A stretch of DNA of 64,000 bases from DAOTXS01 sp034433515. Lineage in GTDB: Bacteria; Chloroflexota; Anaerolineae; UBA4142. A program made the translations under genes and the position numbers. The notes under the pieces were generated by a model. That model worked only from the letters and a program-made list of their open reading frames with translations. It was not told where the DNA came from and searched no databases. Position 1 is the stretch's first letter. Each line of letters opens with the position of its first letter. The stretch is taken from assembly GCA_034433515.1 (NCBI GenBank), contig DAOUAL010000002.1, forward strand, positions 1 through 64,000, read 5' to 3'. Positions 41,011 to 50,264 of this stretch are shown here, one piece after another.

Positions 41011-41499
41011 CTATTTGTTCTTGGCGTAATCCAGATTGCCGGGATCGGTGCTGGTATGCCATTCCACTTGGGCGGCATCATATTTGGAAGGGCACTTGGC
41101 AAGGACGAGCGAAGCGTAAAAGACGCCATCGTTTCCCAATGTGCCTTCCGCAATCACCTGCGTGCTTTTCTCAAATGTGTCCGGCAAAACGCCCTTGTAG
41201 GTGACCGGCAAAACGTTCGCACCATCGGTGATGGTGAATTCGGCGGTGAGGTCTTTGGGATTGATCTTGGTGGTATTGGGCGCCAGATTGCCGCCCACGC
41301 GCACCGTTTGCTTGGTTGCTAAATCGCCTTTGGCTTTAAGTTCGTCCAGCGTCAAAAAGTATTGTTGATTGCCCTGGAGACTGCTCAAGATGAACAAGCC
41401 AAGGGCAGCCAAAATGACAAACGCGCCAAGCAAGAGTTTTGTCTGGCGCGGAAGAAAACCGGAATCGGTTTTAACTTCGGGAACCGAAACAGTTGCCAT
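41011..41499 (-). CDS. ccmE: Heme chaperone CcmE, cysteine (CxxxY) type
   Basis: A 162-residue protein: one membrane helix (about residues 21-41), then an OB fold with FLTLDELKAKGD, VRVGGNL and YKGVLPDTF. The heme-binding residue, histidine in the classic HxxxY motif, is here Cys136 in AKCPSKYDA, giving CxxxY. That variant is known from archaea and some bacteria (for example Desulfovibrio), usually in systems lacking CcmH. The start at 41499 has no strong Shine-Dalgarno; the upstream open frame to 41589 is less likely. First gene of the ccm operon. Confidence 0.94.
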   Translation of the reverse strand: MATVSVPEVKTDSGFLPRQTKLLLGAFVILAALGLFILSSLQGNQQYFLTLDELKAKGDLATKQTVRVGGNLAPNTTKINPKDLTAEFTITDGANVLPVTYKGVLPDTFEKSTQVIAEGTLGNDGVFYASLVLAKCPSKYDAAQVEWHTSTDPGNLDYAKNK

Positions 41500-41746
41500 A
41501 CTTACCTCGTCATGACAAGCGGCGCATCGGAACCGGTCCGCCGTGCTTGCCGAATTTACTCCGTCATCAGAGTGTTGCAAGTATAGCACCCAACGATTTT
41601 CTCGTCAAACAATGTGCCTGGAGTCAAGGCGATTTGAGGGCAATGCGCCCAATCCTTCGCAAATTCCTAATCTGTTGTTCATTCAGATTTAATCCATCTC
41701 GGCGATAATATGCGTTGAAAATCAAACTGAAAGGGGCTTGTCTGAA

Positions 41747-42280
41747 ATGAGTACTCGTGGCACGATATTATTGGCAATCGGCATGTTGATTCTGGGTTTG
41801 CTGATTGGCGGACTGACTGGCGGTGTGGCAGGATATTTCGCCGGCCAGAGTTCTCGGGTAGGGCTGGCTCAACGAATCCAACTTCCATCCTTCACCCCGC
41901 AACCCCAACCATTGCAACCGCAATCCACGCCGCAACCCTCCCCACCTTTGGCGCCACGTGGCTTACCGCCTGCGCTCAATGTGTTGGGCGCGGCACGCGT
42001 AGAAGAGGTAGAGAAGGACAGCCCAGCCGACAAAGCCGGCTTGCAAGTGGGCGATATTATCACAGCCGTCGGCACCACCAAGCTGGATGCGAATCATTCG
42101 TTGGGTGATCTGATTCAAGCACAAAAGCCGGGTGACAAAGTGGATCTTTCGATTACACGCGGCAGGCAAACCATGATCCTCAATGTCGAACTGGGCAAAT
42201 CGCCACAAGATAGCACCAAAGCCTATTTGGGGATCAAGTACTCGACCATTCCGGGCGGACGTTGGTTACCTACCCGTTAA
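41747..42280 (+). CDS. Membrane-anchored PDZ-domain protein
   Basis: A 177-residue protein: N-terminal glycine-rich membrane helix (TILLAIGMLILGLLIGGLTG), a Pro/Gln-rich linker (about residues 48-75), then a PDZ domain with VEKDSPADKAGLQVGDIITA and KPGDKVDLSITRG. No protease domain, so it is not HtrA itself, although the PDZ resembles HtrA PDZ domains. Divergently oriented from ccmE. AAGGGG lies upstream of ATG 41747; a TTG at 41738 is an alternative. Confidence 0.85.
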   Translation: MSTRGTILLAIGMLILGLLIGGLTGGVAGYFAGQSSRVGLAQRIQLPSFTPQPQPLQPQSTPQPSPPLAPRGLPPALNVLGAARVEEVEKDSPADKAGLQVGDIITAVGTTKLDANHSLGDLIQAQKPGDKVDLSITRGRQTMILNVELGKSPQDSTKAYLGIKYSTIPGGRWLPTR

Positions 42281-42282
42281 CC

Positions 42283-42312
42283 AAGGCGGGAGCCTAAGCC
42301 TCCCGCCTTTTT
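42283..42312. terminator. Terminator between convergent genes
   Basis: AAGGCGGGAG (42283-42292) and CTCCCGCCTT (42300-42309) with following T residues. Confidence 0.9.
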
Positions 42313-42326
42313 GTGCTTTGCCGACT

Positions 42327-42998
42327 TTACACCTGGGGAAATTTTCCCGCCGCATCCATAATCACCGCGCCGTGCCCCGCACACACAATCCTGGCTCCCA
42401 ATGCCGCTTGCTTCCTCACCGCCGCGTTCGCCTTCGCCTGATCCCACGTGTTGATCCCGCGTGAACCACGCATGGTCTCACCTTGCGAGACAATCGAATC
42501 GCCAACGAACAGCACGCCCAACGCTGGGGCAAATAAGGAGAGATGGCCAGGCGTGTGTCCTTCGGTGGCGATCACATGCAAGCCACCGAGCACCGGCAAC
42601 ACCTGCCCCTCGCGCAAAAACTCATCCACCCGCGCCGGCTTGGCGTTAAACCACCGCGCCAGCGGCAACATCAAGAATCGCACCAGCGCGTTCACTTTTA
42701 ATTCGCGCGACATGGTGCCGCGCCTAATCGCTTGCGCTTCAATTTCGCTCGCGTAAACGCGCGCGCCACTCTTGGCTTGGAGGGCAGCGAGACTCCCCAT
42801 ATGATCGCCATCGGCGTGCGTGATGATGATGCGTTTCAAGTCCTTGAGCGTGTGTCCAAGGCGGGTGATGTACGCTTCAATCGTTTTCTCATCGCGCGGC
42901 AGTCCGCAATCAATCAACGTCAAGCCGTCCGCATCTACGATCAAGTAACAATTGGATAGCGTACCACGAATTTGATGGACGTTTGGAAGGATTTCCAT
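42327..42998 (-). CDS. Metallo-beta-lactamase-fold hydrolase
   Basis: A 223-residue protein with the metal motif HADGDHMGS (HxDxDH; the first Asp replaces the common His), GHTPGHLSLF as the third metal site, and the final AGHGAVI. Members hydrolyse thioesters, lactones or similar bonds. ATG 42998 follows AGGAT; an ATG at 43112 would extend into non-coding spacer. The substrate is unknown. Confidence 0.88.
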   Translation of the reverse strand: MEILPNVHQIRGTLSNCYLIVDADGLTLIDCGLPRDEKTIEAYITRLGHTLKDLKRIIITHADGDHMGSLAALQAKSGARVYASEIEAQAIRRGTMSRELKVNALVRFLMLPLARWFNAKPARVDEFLREGQVLPVLGGLHVIATEGHTPGHLSLFAPALGVLFVGDSIVSQGETMRGSRGINTWDQAKANAAVRKQAALGARIVCAGHGAVIMDAAGKFPQV

Positions 42999-43190
42999 TG
43001 TGCCTCCGCGTGTCTTGGTGCATCGAAAAGTGTTATAATAAGTGCATTCGATTGAGGTGTAGCACCACTTTTCATCGTGGTTGGGTGCGTAATGCGCGAT
43101 GTAGCCAGTCACGCATTTTCACCCCCAAAAGAACACTCCGCTTTGCTCCGTGTCTCATTACGAACCCTTTCTACGCTTTGTAGGGGTTAC

Positions 43191-43490
43191 GGTAGCACCA
43201 CCGGATAGCGTGGAGTCCGAATCTGGCGATTGAAATCGCGGCAACAACTATGCAAAGCCAACCTTCGCTGGCTAATCCAGCCGCCGCAGGGCGGCTTCGC
43301 GTGGTAGTTGTCGCAAGCGTTCACGCCGAGTACTTAAACAGCCACCCAAGCCTAAAAGGCGTGAACGCTTGCGATCGCAAGCGTTCACGCCGAGTACTTA
43401 AACAGCCACCCAAGTCTAAAAGGCGTGAACACTTGCGATAGTGCAGTTTTAACTGCCGCTGTTGTCTCCACGCTATAACGCAGTGCTACC
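43191..43490. mobile_element. MITE-like element, family B, copy 2, with 8-bp target duplication
   Basis: 300 bp between GGTAGCAC and GTGCTACC, with extended inverted termini (ATAGCGTGGAG / CTCCACGCTAT). GGGGTTAC flanks both ends exactly (43183-43190 and 43491-43498). It is larger than copy 1 mainly because a 64-bp palindromic unit (CGCAAGCGTTCACGCC to GGCGTGAACGCTTGCG) is present twice (43312-43375, 43376-43439). It makes up most of the 517-bp gap 42999-43515, which also has a TATAAT at 43034-43039 and no gene. Confidence 0.85.
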
Positions 43491-43515
43491 GGGGTTACCC
43501 ATTGAGGTAAGAGGT

Positions 43516-44760
43516 ATGGACAATTCAACGCGTGTCGTGATTACCGGGCTCGGTACCATCAATCCACTAGGCAATAATGTTACCACAACTTGGCAGAATT
43601 TAATAGCCGGCAAGTCCGGCATCGCGCGCATCACGCTGTTTGATCCCTCCAACCTTGCTACCCAAATCGCCGGCGAAGTCAAAGGCTTCGATCCCCGGAA
43701 TTATTTCGATGTCAAAGAAGCGCGCCGACTCGAACGCTTTGTGCAATTCGCTGTGGTTGCTGCCCGCGAAGCCATCGCCGACGCGCAACTGAAAATTGAC
43801 GAACACAACGCATCGCGCATCGCCGTCATCATCGGTAGTGGGGTGGGCGGCGCGATGAGCATTGCAGAACAGGTCAAGATGCTGGAAACGCGCGGCGCCC
43901 GGCGCGTCAGTCCATTTTTTGTACCGATGATTTTGGTGGACACTGCCCCCGCCCAAGTCGCCATCGAATTTGGCATCACCGGACCCAATATGGCGGTGGT
44001 CTCGGCGTGTGCCACCGGCGGCAATGCGATTGGCGAAGCCGCCGAAATGATTCGACGCGGCACGGTGGACGTGGCGATCTGCGGTGGCAGCGAAGCGTGT
44101 CTGGCGCCAGTGGCAATTGCCGGCTTTAACGTGATGGGCGCCATTTCTACGCGCAACGATGAACCCGCCAAAGCGTGTCGCCCGTTCGATGCCACGCGCG
44201 ACGGGATGGTGATGTCGGAGGGTGCCGGCGTGTTGGTGATGGAAAACGCCGAACACGCGCGCGCACGCGGCGCAAAAATTTATGGCGAACTCAGCGGTTA
44301 TGGCACTAGCGCGGATGCCGTTCACTTTGCCGCGCCCGATGAAGAAGGCGAAGGCATCGGTCGCGCGATGCGTTGGGCGCTCGAGCAAGCCCATCTCGCG
44401 CCGCATCAAGTTGATTACATCAACGCGCATGGCACCGGTACCAAGTTGAACGATCAAATCGAAACGCGCGCCATCAAGGACGTGTTTGGCGAAAGTGTGT
44501 ATCATATTCCCATCAGTTCCACCAAATCTATGCACGGACATTTGCTGGGAGGGGCAGGCGCGCTCGAGGCAATTATTTGTCTCAAGACGATGCAAGAGGG
44601 GATCATTCCCCCCACCATCAACTATACCACGCCTGACCCCGCTTGCGATCTCGATTACGTCCCGAACACCGCACGGACAAAACCAGTCACCGTTGCTATG
44701 TCTAACTCGATTGGGTTAGGTGGACACAATTCCTGCGTGATCTTTCAGATTGCAGATTGA
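43516..44760 (+). CDS. fabF: Beta-ketoacyl-ACP synthase II
   Basis: A 414-residue condensing enzyme with the catalytic triad: Cys165 in VVSACATGGNAIGEA, a histidine in NAHGTGTKLND (about residue 304) and one in STKSMHGHLLGGAGA (about 341). Elongates acyl-ACP in fatty acid synthesis. GTAAGAGG precedes ATG 43516, and the upstream sequence is a mobile element, so its promoter may lie in or before that element. fabH follows 38 bp downstream. Confidence 0.96.
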   Translation: MDNSTRVVITGLGTINPLGNNVTTTWQNLIAGKSGIARITLFDPSNLATQIAGEVKGFDPRNYFDVKEARRLERFVQFAVVAAREAIADAQLKIDEHNASRIAVIIGSGVGGAMSIAEQVKMLETRGARRVSPFFVPMILVDTAPAQVAIEFGITGPNMAVVSACATGGNAIGEAAEMIRRGTVDVAICGGSEACLAPVAIAGFNVMGAISTRNDEPAKACRPFDATRDGMVMSEGAGVLVMENAEHARARGAKIYGELSGYGTSADAVHFAAPDEEGEGIGRAMRWALEQAHLAPHQVDYINAHGTGTKLNDQIETRAIKDVFGESVYHIPISSTKSMHGHLLGGAGALEAIICLKTMQEGIIPPTINYTTPDPACDLDYVPNTARTKPVTVAMSNSIGLGGHNSCVIFQIAD

Positions 44761-44798
44761 CTCGTAGCTTACACGGCTCGACCTGAAACGAGGGAACT

Positions 44799-45932
44799 AT
44801 GGCTCGGTATGCTCACATCATCGGTTGGGGCAAGTACGTGCCTCCCAACATCTTGACTAACGCCGATTTGGCGAAAACGGTGGACACGAGCGATGAATGG
44901 ATTCGTGAACGCACGGGAATTCACCAGCGCCACATCGCTTCGTCCAAAGAATCTACCGCAACGATGGCGTTGCACGCCGCGCGTGAAGCGATTGAAAGCG
45001 CGGACGTCAACCCCAGCGACATTGATCTCGTCATCGTTGCGACTGCTACGCCGGAATATCCCTTCCCAGCAACGGCGTGTCTGGTGCAAGATGCGTTGGG
45101 CGCGTCGCACGCCGGCGCGTTCGATTTGGAAGCCGGTTGCTCTGGCTTTGTTTACGCGCTTTCAACGGCGGCGGGAATGATTCGCAGTGAGATGTACAAA
45201 ACGATTCTGGTGATCGGTGCGGAAACCTTGTCGCGCATTGTGGATTGGAATGATCGCGCCACGTGCGTACTGTTTGGCGATGGAGCGGGTGCGGTGGTCT
45301 TGCAAGGGCGTGAAGAACCGGGCGGCGTGATGGCATCCGTCCTAGGAGCGGATGGATCGGGCGGCGATTTGTTGATCCTGCCGGGCGGCGGCTCAAGATT
45401 TCCACCAGGCCCCGATACCCTTCTAGGCAAGAAACATTTTGTCAAGATGAACGGACGCGAAGTGTATCGGTTTGCGACGCGCGTGATGGCATCCGCCGCT
45501 AAACAAGTGGTAGAACAAGCCGGTTGGACACTGAACAAGATTGATTTGTTTATTCCCCACCAAGCCAACTCACGCATCATTGATAGCGCGGCAAAAGCAT
45601 TGAACTTGACGCCGGATAAAGTATTTGTGAATCTCGAACGCTATGGTAACACATCGGCCGCCTCCATCCCGATTGCGTTGTGCGAGGCAGTCAAAGCGGA
45701 TCGCATTCAGCCCGGCGATCACATTGTGATGGTGGGCTTTGGGGCAGGCCTCACCTGGGCATCGTGTGCGATTGAATGGACTGCCTCGAAACCCGGCGCG
45801 GTACCGTTGCGTCGCACCGCCACCAGTCGTTTGCGGTACGCGTGGGCGGGCTTGAAATCTATTACCGCGCGCCTCGCGCGTCAGGTAGATTCCGTTGTGG
45901 GCAGAGCCATTGATGCTGTCGAGAGGAAATGA
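44799..45932 (+). CDS. fabH: Beta-ketoacyl-ACP synthase III
   Basis: A 377-residue enzyme with Cys114 (LEAGCSGFVYAL), the His of FIPHQANSRI and the Asn of ERYGNTSAASIP, the complete FabH triad, which starts fatty acid synthesis from acetyl-CoA and malonyl-ACP. The core ends at GAGLTWASCAIEW; about 50 extra residues follow, basic and helical (SRLRYAWAGLKSITARLARQ), an unusual extension. It forms an operon with fabF. Confidence 0.95.
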   Translation: MARYAHIIGWGKYVPPNILTNADLAKTVDTSDEWIRERTGIHQRHIASSKESTATMALHAAREAIESADVNPSDIDLVIVATATPEYPFPATACLVQDALGASHAGAFDLEAGCSGFVYALSTAAGMIRSEMYKTILVIGAETLSRIVDWNDRATCVLFGDGAGAVVLQGREEPGGVMASVLGADGSGGDLLILPGGGSRFPPGPDTLLGKKHFVKMNGREVYRFATRVMASAAKQVVEQAGWTLNKIDLFIPHQANSRIIDSAAKALNLTPDKVFVNLERYGNTSAASIPIALCEAVKADRIQPGDHIVMVGFGAGLTWASCAIEWTASKPGAVPLRRTATSRLRYAWAGLKSITARLARQVDSVVGRAIDAVERK

Positions 45933-45938
45933 TGCCTT

Positions 45939-45973
45939 GACCTGTCAGGTATCAAGAAGGTGCCTGACAGGTC
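45939..45973 (+). terminator. Terminator after fabH
   Basis: GACCTGTCAGG (45939-45949) pairs with CCTGACAGGTC (45963-45973), followed by TCTTATTT. Confidence 0.8.
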
Positions 45974-46123
45974 TCTTATTTAGCGTAAGCCGTGACGAAT
46001 GTGTAATCTGAAAGCGCATTTGAATATTGGGTTATTGTAGGCAACTTTGCCCAACGAGAAGTCAAGGCATTTTTTGAATTTTTCAAATGCCCTCTGAGAG
46101 GAACAACCCTGCTAGGAAAGGCT

Positions 46124-49100
46124 ATGACCTCTGACCTTGAGAACGCCAAACGCATCATTGGTGAACGTGTTGAATGGTTTGCGCGGAATCGCGAGCAGTA
46201 TCGCCATCCCGATTACCCAGAAGCACGCCTGTGCACCGAATTCCTCGATCCCTTTTTTCAAGCGTTGGGGTGGGAGGTGTCCAATCGCCAAGGATGGTCC
46301 GAGGTGGACAAGGCAGTGAGCAGCGAGGATGCCATCAAACTTGGTGAGACAACACGCGCGCCGGATTATTCGTTTTGGCTTGGTCGGTCGCGCAAATTTT
46401 TTGTCGAAGTCAAAAAACCTCAATTGACCTTGCGCGCCGATGCGGGCGCGGCGTTTCAATTGCGTCGCTATGCGTGGAGCGCGAAACTGCCCCTGTCCAT
46501 CCTCACCAATTTTGAAGAGTTTGCCGTGTACGATTGTCGCGCGCGTCCCTCCGTTGCCGATAAAGCGAGTGTCGGTCGCCTCTGGTTCATTACGTTCGAT
46601 CAGTACCTCGAGCGGTTGCCGGAAATCTACGCCCTCTTTTCCAAAGAAGCCGTGTGGCGTGGCTCGTTGGAACAGTACGCGCAAGAAAAAGGCAAACGCG
46701 GCACGCAACCGGTGGACGAGGAATTTTTGAAAGAGATCGAAGGATGGCGTGTGCTGCTGGCAAAGAATATCGCGGCATTAAATCCGCGCCTCTCGCTCGA
46801 TGAACTCAACGATGCGGTGCAACGGACGATTGATCGGATTATTTTCTTGCGGCTGGCAGAGGATCGCCGCACGGAAGCATTCGGACAGTTGCACAATATC
46901 GCCTTGGAGCGACCTAGCCGTTCGACTTACGGCGTCTATCCGCGATTCATCGCGCTCTGCCGCGCAGCCCATACCAAATACAATTCCGGCTTGTTCGATC
47001 TTGAACGCGATCTGCTCACCCCCACGCTCAAGATCGCAGACGAACGCTTGCGTGCGATTCTCACCCGTTTGTATTTCCCTCAATCGCCGTACGTGTTCCG
47101 CGAACTTGCCAACGAGACGCTGGGCAATGTGTACGAACAACTTTTGGGCAAGGTGATTCAGCTCACCCCCTCGCGTCAAGCCCGGCTTGAAATCAAGCCC
47201 GAAGCGAAAAAAGCCGGCGGTGTGTACTATACGCCGGCATATATCGTCGAATACATCGTCAAACAAACGGTAGGCAAACTCATCGCTGGCAAATCGCCGG
47301 ATGAAATTTCGCCGCTCCGCATGCTGGATCCGGCGTGCGGGGCGGGTTCCTTCTTGGTGGGCGCGTATCAACTCTTGCTCGATTATCATTTGGATTGGTA
47401 CGTGGAACATTTGCACGCGCCGCAAACACGTGATCGCATTTATCAAACCACGCAAGGATGGCGCTTGACGATCGCAGAGAAAAAACGCATTTTGCTGAAC
47501 AATATCTATGGCGTGGACCTTGATCGCCAAGCCGTCGCGGTAACCCAGTTATCGTTGTGGCTCAAGGTGTTGGAAGATGAGACACCAGAATCGTTGGGCA
47601 AGCAGTTGGCGTTATTCAAAGAGCCGGTGTTGCCACATCTCGAGGCGAATATTCGTTGCGGCAATTCGTTGATCGGACTGGACGATTGGGCTGAGCAAGG
47701 GATGCCTAGCCCGGACGAACGCCGGCGCATCAATCCGATGGATTGGGAACGCGAGTTTCCCGGGATTATGCGGAACAGCGGGTTCGATGGTGTGATTGGT
47801 AATCCACCGTACGTGCGAATCCAAGTGATGAAAGAATGGGCACCACGTCAAGTCGAAATCCTTAAACGCAAGTACGTCGCTGCGCGCGCGGGCAATGGCG
47901 ATCTCTCGATGGTATTCATCGAAAAAGGGTTGAGGTTGCTCAAGCCATGGGGGCGGCTGGGATTTATCGTGCCGCACAAGTTCTTTAACGCCCCGTCCGG
48001 CGCGCCGTTGCGCGAGTGGATTGCGCGCGGCAAATATCTGGCGCACGTGGTTCACTTTGGCGATCAACAAGTGTTTCGCGGCGCGACGATATACACCGGT
48101 TTACTGTTCTTGGACAAAGCCGGGAGCGAGGCGTGCCGCGTGGTCAAGGTGGAGGATTTGGCGGCGTGGCGCACCCAGGGCAAAGCGCTCGAAGGTACGA
48201 TTCCTGCCGAAAAGATTATCGGCGCGGACTGGAATTTTGCGGTGGACACCAGTGCGGTGTTGTTTGAAAAATTGCGACAAATGCCGGTCAAGTTGGGGAA
48301 TGTGGCGAAAATTTTTGTGGGCATCCAAACGAGCGCTGATCCCGTTTTCGTCTTGGCATTACGCCAATCTCATGCCAGAACTCTGGGCGTCTATTCGAGA
48401 GCCATAGACGATGAATTTGAAATCGAAAAAGAAATCACTCGGTCCCTCTTAAAGGGTGGCGAGATTCACGCTTATTATTTGGACAAGCCCCAAAATGTGA
48501 TTCTCTTTCCGTACCGCATTGAAAAGGGTGAAGCAAAACTGATGGCTGAGGTAGAGATCAAAAAAAATTTTCCGCTGGCATGGAAATATTTGTTGCGCGT
48601 TCGAAAGAAATTACAAGCACGCGAAGGAGAAAAATGGCATGTGCCGCAGTGGTGGCAATTCGGACGGAATCAAAATATTGCCGAGATGGGCAACCGTAAA
48701 CTGGTCGCCCACGTGCTTGCCCAGCATGCGTCATTTGGGTTGGACACCGAGGGTGAATATTGCTTTGGGAGCAGCGGCAACGTCGGCGTTTATGGCATCC
48801 AAATTTCCAAATCCAGTGTCCTGACGGATGAGTATGTCTTGGGGTTGCTCAATTCACGTTTGCTAGACTGGTACGTTCGGAAACTTTTCGCGCTATTCCG
48901 CGGCAAGTCGGCTTCTTACGCACGCCGTTTTATCGAACAACTGCCTCTTCACATGATCAATTTTGACGATCCTGACGACGCGCTCGAGCATCGGCGGATG
49001 GTTACGCTGGTTACGCAAATGCTGGCACTGCACAAACAGTTGCGCGCCGCGCGCATTGCGGCAGACCGCGAAATGTTGCAACGCCAGATTGATGCGACGG

Positions 49101-49204
49101 ACGAACAGATCAATGCGTTGGTATATGCGTTGTACGACTTGAGCGAGGAAGAGATTGCGGTGGTGGAAGAGAGCGCGCCGGCAGGAGACCAGCATGAAAT
49201 TTGA
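46124..49204 (+). CDS. Type IIG restriction-modification enzyme (Eco57I-like)
   Basis: A 1026-residue fused nuclease, methyltransferase and specificity protein. The N-terminal PD-(D/E)xK nuclease is seen as PD (residues 80-81) and EVK (95-97). The adenine methyltransferase has DPACGAGSFL (402-411) and GNPPYVRIQ with NPPY at 560-563. The C-terminal part matches a TaqI-like specificity domain and ends in a coiled-coil-like helix. It both cuts and methylates a specific site, so no separate partner gene is needed. AGGAAAG precedes ATG 46124. Confidence 0.95.
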   Translation: MTSDLENAKRIIGERVEWFARNREQYRHPDYPEARLCTEFLDPFFQALGWEVSNRQGWSEVDKAVSSEDAIKLGETTRAPDYSFWLGRSRKFFVEVKKPQLTLRADAGAAFQLRRYAWSAKLPLSILTNFEEFAVYDCRARPSVADKASVGRLWFITFDQYLERLPEIYALFSKEAVWRGSLEQYAQEKGKRGTQPVDEEFLKEIEGWRVLLAKNIAALNPRLSLDELNDAVQRTIDRIIFLRLAEDRRTEAFGQLHNIALERPSRSTYGVYPRFIALCRAAHTKYNSGLFDLERDLLTPTLKIADERLRAILTRLYFPQSPYVFRELANETLGNVYEQLLGKVIQLTPSRQARLEIKPEAKKAGGVYYTPAYIVEYIVKQTVGKLIAGKSPDEISPLRMLDPACGAGSFLVGAYQLLLDYHLDWYVEHLHAPQTRDRIYQTTQGWRLTIAEKKRILLNNIYGVDLDRQAVAVTQLSLWLKVLEDETPESLGKQLALFKEPVLPHLEANIRCGNSLIGLDDWAEQGMPSPDERRRINPMDWEREFPGIMRNSGFDGVIGNPPYVRIQVMKEWAPRQVEILKRKYVAARAGNGDLSMVFIEKGLRLLKPWGRLGFIVPHKFFNAPSGAPLREWIARGKYLAHVVHFGDQQVFRGATIYTGLLFLDKAGSEACRVVKVEDLAAWRTQGKALEGTIPAEKIIGADWNFAVDTSAVLFEKLRQMPVKLGNVAKIFVGIQTSADPVFVLALRQSHARTLGVYSRAIDDEFEIEKEITRSLLKGGEIHAYYLDKPQNVILFPYRIEKGEAKLMAEVEIKKNFPLAWKYLLRVRKKLQAREGEKWHVPQWWQFGRNQNIAEMGNRKLVAHVLAQHASFGLDTEGEYCFGSSGNVGVYGIQISKSSVLTDEYVLGLLNSRLLDWYVRKLFALFRGKSASYARRFIEQLPLHMINFDDPDDALEHRRMVTLVTQMLALHKQLRAARIAADREMLQRQIDATDEQINALVYALYDLSEEEIAVVEESAPAGDQHEI

Positions 49205-49224
49205 TCCTTACAAACACCACGCCA

Positions 49225-49335
49225 CGTATCTGGCAGGCTGGAAAGCCCACGCATGGGACGACCTTTCTAGGTCGCCGTGTCTGGCGGACTGGAAAGCCCA
49301 CACCACGCCGCCACGAGATTTTTCGGATGGAAACT
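49225..49335. repeat. Palindromic repeat family D, copy 2
   Basis: ACCTTTCTAGGTCGCC and GCCACGAGATTTTTCGGATG, then GAAACT, correspond to ACCTTTCGTGGGGC to GCCACGAAGTTTTCGGATGG at 7873-7924. It also holds the near-identical pair CTGGCAGGCTGGAAAGCCCA and CTGGCGGACTGGAAAGCCCA. It lies between the restriction enzyme and a convergent gene. Confidence 0.55.
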
Positions 49336-50041
49336 AGGTTACCAGTGCCTCTGGCACAAAGTCTGCCCGGTTCATATAAACCAACACGATCGTGTCGGTG
49401 AAATCAATCCGCGTGATTGCCACGTTGGCTAGATCAAACCAACAATCCTCGCGCTCGATCTTGAATACCTCACGCAAGAAATAATTATAAAATCCGCCAT
49501 GACTGATCACTGCCACGCGGTCGTCCGTGTTGCCGTGCCGGCGCAGCAATTCGTAGAAAAAGCGTTGCGCGCGGGCGGGGCGTTGCTCACGTTCTTCAAA
49601 GGGACGATTCCACCAGCCCGCGTCGCCCAACCAAGCGGGCAATACCAACTCCGGAAATAATCGTTCAAAATCAGCCCGGTTCTTCCCCGGTTGCCCCACC
49701 CGTTTGCCGGTGGCTGGGTCATCCAGATAAATTCCGCCCGTCTCGTGTAAATCTTCCCACGCGACCAAGGGCAAGCCTAACGCGCGCGCCACTGCCATGC
49801 CGGTACGAATCGCGCGCACCATTAAACTAGTGTACAAGTGCGTGATGCCAAAGCCCAGCCGCCCGGCTGGATCGACACTCCAATGCGGATTCCCATTCTT
49901 CAGAAATTGTGCCAGAAAATCAATCTGTTGAAAACCCACCGGGGTTAAGTCGGGATCATCGCTTCGTCCCACCGTGGACCCACTGGTGGCTAAAAGAAAA
50001 TTATTGGTTGATTGGGCGTGACGAATAAAATAAAACTGCAT
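49334..50041 (-). CDS. Histidine phosphatase (phosphoglycerate mutase) family protein
   Basis: A 235-residue protein with YFIRHAQSTNN (phosphohistidine motif, RHxQS), the Arg of YTSLMVRAIRTGMAVA, WEDLHETGG and the second histidine in VAVISHGGFYNYFL. Members act on phosphosugars, nucleotides or proteins. I chose ATG 50041; the longer ATG start at 50074 would add 11 residues of spacer. Confidence 0.92.
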   Translation of the reverse strand: MQFYFIRHAQSTNNFLLATSGSTVGRSDDPDLTPVGFQQIDFLAQFLKNGNPHWSVDPAGRLGFGITHLYTSLMVRAIRTGMAVARALGLPLVAWEDLHETGGIYLDDPATGKRVGQPGKNRADFERLFPELVLPAWLGDAGWWNRPFEEREQRPARAQRFFYELLRRHGNTDDRVAVISHGGFYNYFLREVFKIEREDCWFDLANVAITRIDFTDTIVLVYMNRADFVPEALVT

Positions 50042-50264
50042 TTCAGCCCCCCTGTTGTACATTATACCGGGCATGGGATGCCAAGTGGGTAAAGAACTAT
50101 TGCCGTTGTATTACGATTGTATAACGGAAAACGTGAACCAACGGTGAATTCGATACCAATCAATCGCAACCGAGAATACAAAAGATGACAAGCACGTTGG
50201 CTTGTCATCGCTGCTCGGCACCCTAATCGGTATTACTCTTGAACGCGATCCCATTGACCGAAAC

